A stretch of 8,259 nucleotides of DNA from Leptospira yanagawae serovar Saopaulo str. Sao Paulo = ATCC 700523 (GTDB lineage: Bacteria > Spirochaetota > Leptospiria > Leptospirales > Leptospiraceae): assembly GCF_000332475.2 (NCBI RefSeq), contig NZ_AOGX02000034.1:1-8259 (forward strand), in the 5' to 3' direction. Of this stretch, positions 6,115 to 8,259 are shown piece after piece. Position numbers and translations under genes: made by a program. The stretch's first letter is position 1; each line of letters starts with the position of its first letter. The notes below the pieces were generated by a model that was given only the letters and a program-made list of their open reading frames with translations, had not been told where the DNA came from and searched no databases.

Positions 6115-6460
6115 CTAGAAATTTATACCTGCTCCAATTTTAGCATTTACTTCATTTATTGTCCAGACTCGAATTTCTTCAGAATTACCTATTTGAAGAA
6201 ATGAAGATCTAGTGTCATAAGCATCATACCTACTTGTAAGAATTTCTGTAAGTAAGTAAATGTTATTATTAAAGAAAATTCTTGTACCAATTCCAATTCC
6301 AGAATGGTACACTTTTGGATCTAGAGATGAGTATTTTCCGTATCCTAAATATAATCTTAAATAAGGATCGAATATACTATTCTCCATGAAATGATAAGCT
6401 AAATTGAAATTTAGTGTTCTTATATTTGCAATAGGATTAATTGAATATTGAAAGTAAGGT
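6115..6460 (-). pseudogene. 3' part of an interrupted exported beta-rich protein gene
   Basis: This is the C-terminal half of the gene whose 5' part lies at 7646-8127. It encodes about 115 residues with alternating hydrophobic and polar positions typical of beta strands (NLAYHFMENSIFDPYLRLYLGYGKY, in part; GIGIGTRIFFNNNIYLLTEIL) and ends in Phe (IGAGINF), a common last residue of outer-membrane beta barrels. Joining the two halves after removing the insertion sequence and a three-base duplication gives one open frame of about 274 residues. An ATG inside the insertion-sequence end (6486) opens this frame but is fortuitous. No translation signal of its own is visible. Confidence 0.75.
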
Positions 6461-6506
6461 TGACCTGCCCCCATTTTCAGTACCAATGGATAAGTTAGTT
6501 TTCTCT
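6461..6506 (+). repeat. Left terminal inverted repeat of the IS3 element
   Basis: It starts TGACCTGCCCCC and includes TAAGTTAGTTTTCTC at 6491-6505. It pairs with 7599-7645. This is the end downstream of the transposase. Confidence 0.8.
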
Positions 6507-6513
6507 AAACATT

Positions 6514-7578
6514 TCAACCATAAGATCGCTTAAACTCTGAAGGAGTCAAGTAATTCAATGAAGAGTGAAGACGCTCGTCGTTGTATTCCTTTTGGAAAAT
6601 TCGCAAAGCATCGGTTAACTCTCTTTGATTTTTAAAGTAGTGTAGATTCAAACACTCATCTCTAAGTTTACCATTGAAACTTTCTATAAATGCATTTTGT
6701 GTTGGTTTTCCTTTTTCAATAAAGTGAATTTCTATCCCCTTATCTTCTGCCCATTTCTGGAAGTCTTTGGATGTAAATTCTGTTCCATTATCCAAAACAA
6801 ATGCTCTTGGAAGTCTTTCGAGGGTGTTTAAATATCTGATCAACTTTTCTGACGAAAAAGTAAACTCTGCCTGAAGTATGGTATTCTCTCTTGTTAAATG
6901 ATCAATACCTGTTAAAATTCTTTGCTTTCTTCCATCAATCGTCCGTTCGAAAACAAAGTCCATTGACCAAACTTCGTTTGAATTCTTAGGCAATGGTAGT
7001 TGCTGTGATGATGCATTTCTTTTCTTTCGCTTCGGTTTTGTCCTTATTTTAAGCCCTTCTAAGCAATATAGTCGATATACTTTCTTATGATTGATTGTCC
7101 TACCCGACCTTCTTAACCTTCGGTAAATTCGTCGATAGCCTTCCCGTTTCCATCGAAAAGCAAGTCTTCGAATTTCGTTCATTGTCTCTTCATCAATAGC
7201 TTTCGGCTGATAATAATAACTTGATTTAGGAAGAAGAACAACATCTAGGCTTCTGTTTAGAGAAAGTCCCTCTTCAACTAGCAGATCAACTGCTCTCTCC
7301 TTCGTTGATCTGCTCAAAACTTTTTTCCCAAACATTCTTAATTGCTTGGATTCGAGAGCCATGTCAGCTACCAATCTTTTGAGATTTGAATTTTCCTGCT
7401 CGAGTGCCTTCATCTTCTTGATTTCGCTAAGCTCCATTCCTCCATACTTGTTACGCCAGCGATAAAATGTTTGTTCAGTGATTCCGTATTTTCGTGAAAG
7501 TTCCTTGATTGGAATACCTGTTTCTGCTTCCTTTAATATCCGAAAAATCTCGCTTTCTTCTATCTTCTTTCTTGCCAT
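6514..7578 (-). CDS. IS3-family transposase, single fused frame
   Basis: A 354-residue DDE transposase that cuts and joins the element's ends. Residues 1-45 form a helix-turn-helix (GIPIKELSRKYGITEQTFYRW) for end binding. A coiled-coil zipper follows at about 48-80. The rve/integrase core has the triad Asp 207 (WSMDF), Asp 263 (LDNGTEF) and Glu 299 (NAFIESFNG), with 35 residues between the last two, as expected for DD(35)E. KPTQNAFIESFNG is typical of the IS407 group. Most IS3 elements split this product into OrfA and OrfB joined by -1 frameshifting. Here the frame is continuous, yet a slippery AAAAAAG remains at codons 85-87 (7320-7326), just where OrfA would end. The ATG at 7578 has AAGGAGAG at about 7 nt, a strong ribosome binding site. 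Confidence 0.93.
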   Translation of the reverse strand: MARKKIEESEIFRILKEAETGIPIKELSRKYGITEQTFYRWRNKYGGMELSEIKKMKALEQENSNLKRLVADMALESKQLRMFGKKVLSRSTKERAVDLLVEEGLSLNRSLDVVLLPKSSYYYQPKAIDEETMNEIRRLAFRWKREGYRRIYRRLRRSGRTINHKKVYRLYCLEGLKIRTKPKRKKRNASSQQLPLPKNSNEVWSMDFVFERTIDGRKQRILTGIDHLTRENTILQAEFTFSSEKLIRYLNTLERLPRAFVLDNGTEFTSKDFQKWAEDKGIEIHFIEKGKPTQNAFIESFNGKLRDECLNLHYFKNQRELTDALRIFQKEYNDERLHSSLNYLTPSEFKRSYG

Positions 7579-7598
7579 AATGCTCTCTCCTTAATATC

Positions 7599-7645
7599 GG
7601 AGAAAACTAACTTAAATATCGGTGCAGTTTTTGGGGAGCAGGTCA
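7599..7645 (-). repeat. Right terminal inverted repeat of the IS3 element
   Basis: On the minus strand it starts TGACCTGCTCCCC and includes TAAGTTAGTTTTCTC. It differs from the left end mainly at 9-30 nt from the tip and carries one extra base. It lies upstream of the transposase start and provides the last codons and stop of the truncated host frame. Confidence 0.8.
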
Positions 7646-8127
7646 GGCAAGAAACTTTCTATACGGCTTATTTGTTCATTAGAAACATTATCAATTAAAT
7701 TTGTATTTTGTCTTAAAAGATTTGCAAGAATCAGAAAATTTCCTTTTGACAAAGAGAAATTAGATCCTTTATATTCCGATTCTGTAACGCTTAAACCAAT
7801 TCCTAGTTTATTCAAAACCATATATTCAAATAGAAAAGTTAAACTTTGTCCGGAGATTTTTGGTTTTGGTGCATTTTTGAAAGCATAAGCGGAGACAAGT
7901 TTGTCTTCATCTGACCATACATTAGAAGTATAGAAATTAAAATTTTCTAGCGGTCGACGTCTATCTGAAGAAAGAGGACCACCAAATTTATTTACGTTAG
8001 TGTCCGGGTATAAAACTCCTTTTTCGTAAGCAAATTCTAAAAAGATAGTTTTTCTTCCTTCTTGAGCTGAAATTTGATATGCTGACATTGTCAGACAAAT
8101 AAAAAATATTCTAGTTATATTTTTCAT
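7646..8127 (-). pseudogene. 5' part of an interrupted exported beta-rich protein gene
   Basis: The gene begins at ATG 8127, with AAAGGAAA about 6 nt upstream. The N-terminus is a signal peptide (MKNITRIFFICLTMSAYQISAQ) with a likely signal peptidase I site near residue 22, followed by FLEFAYEKGVLYP, FTFLFEYMVLNKLGIGLSV-like beta-rich sequence and a helical tail before the insertion. The frame runs 11 codons into the insertion sequence and stops at 7612, giving a truncated product. With the 3' part at 6115-6460 the restored length is about 274 residues ending in Phe, so a small outer-membrane beta barrel is the best guess; no family is recognised. A longer frame from 8247 begins inside the repeat and is rejected. 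Confidence 0.75.
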
Positions 8128-8162
8128 TAATTTTCCTTTAAAAATTATTTTTGCAGTTTTTC

Positions 8163-8259
8163 GCATAACGAATAGACTTACCGAAGTTCCCCGACCCTGA
8201 GTCCCGGAACGGGACGTTAGGGACTGGCATGTAGCTTGCGGAAGCAAGGCGAATGCCAG
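8163..8259 (-). repeat. attC-like structured repeat, copy 8 (cut by window end)
   Basis: The left core is GCATAAC (8163-8169), then GAATA, GACTTACCG, AGTTCCCC, the GTCCCG-GAA-CGGGAC hairpin and CTGGCAT...ATGCCAG. The right half is outside the window. The visible part is almost identical to copies 1 and 4. Confidence 0.75.

Larger units (their letters stand above)
6461..7645 (-). mobile_element. IS3-family (IS407-group-like) insertion sequence
   Basis: A complete element of 1185 bp. The terminal inverted repeats begin TGACCTGC at both ends and share a perfect 15-mer TAAGTTAGTTTTCTC further in (6491-6505 and, reversed, 7600-7614), offset by one base. It carries one transposase gene. The flanking triplets, read on the minus strand, are GCC before and ACC after, consistent with a 3-bp target duplication carrying one later substitution; IS3 elements usually make 3-4 bp. 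Removing the element plus one triplet restores the reading frame of the host gene. Both ends and the transposase look intact, so it may still be mobile. Confidence 0.88.
6092..8169 (-). other. Cassette unit 7, gene split by an insertion sequence
   Basis: The arms are GTTATGCGAAGAACTGCA (6092-6109) and the reverse complement of GTTATGCGAAAAACTGCA (8152-8169). The only mismatch is at position 11 (G/A). Without the 1185-bp insertion sequence the unit would be about 0.9 kb, in line with its neighbours. The arms still match, so the insertion came after the unit was formed. Confidence 0.7.

Noticed and set aside
6458..7648. Perfect target-site duplication of the IS3 element
   Set aside because: The flanking triplets differ at one base, so only an imperfect 3-bp duplication can be claimed.
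8128..8247. Forty extra N-terminal codons (MLPQATCQS...) on the exported-protein gene
   Set aside because: They are translated from the attC-like repeat and would hide the signal peptide. The ATG at 8127 has a good ribosome binding site and a proper signal sequence.
29..8259. CRISPR array
   Set aside because: Repeats are 160 bp or longer, the spacers are whole genes of very different length, and no cas genes are visible.
29..8259. Repeats as ordinary insertion-sequence remnants or MITEs
   Set aside because: No constant target duplications flank them. The inverted matches lie across the genes rather than across the repeats, which is the reverse of what a MITE would show.

Overview
The window looks like the interior of a large integron-type gene-cassette array in an AT-rich spirochaete, most likely Leptospira or a close relative. 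The host is an inference from base composition, spirochaete-style lipoprotein signal peptides and the IS407-group IS3 element; nothing in the window proves the species. Every supported gene lies on the minus strand. No integrase, rRNA, tRNA or housekeeping gene is present.

Layout: eight copies (seven complete, one cut by the window end) of a GC-rich structured repeat of about 160-165 bp start at 29, 1431, 2446, 2989, 3831, 4720, 5938 and 8163. They separate seven complete units. Unit 1 carries a SEFIR/TIR-like protein. Unit 2 carries an Imm49-like protein. Unit 3 has no convincing gene. Units 4 and 5 each carry a putative lipoprotein. Unit 6 carries two genes, a PD-(D/E)XK-like protein and a small partner. 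Unit 7 carries a predicted outer-membrane or secreted protein gene split by a complete IS3-family insertion sequence. The first 28 bases are the edge of an eighth unit.

The repeats behave like attC sites. Each begins with a GNNTAAC core and ends with a GTTANNC core. The two cores of one repeat usually do not match each other, but the two cores bounding one cassette match in all seven cases. This is what is expected if a unit exists as a circle in which the split site is rejoined.

The most unusual feature is that the match extends well past the core. Each unit is bounded by an 18-nt inverted repeat: 10 semi-conserved bases, a mismatch at position 11, then 7 bases private to that unit, with pairing lost at position 19 every time. 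At the gene-start side the 18-mer always ends in A and is always followed by AA. The repeat body has a branched, cloverleaf-like fold supported by compensatory changes between copies. Most of the arm mismatches are G.T wobbles on the plus strand. That strand would be the recombining bottom strand if cassettes are read in gene direction. No expression or mobility is shown by the sequence alone.
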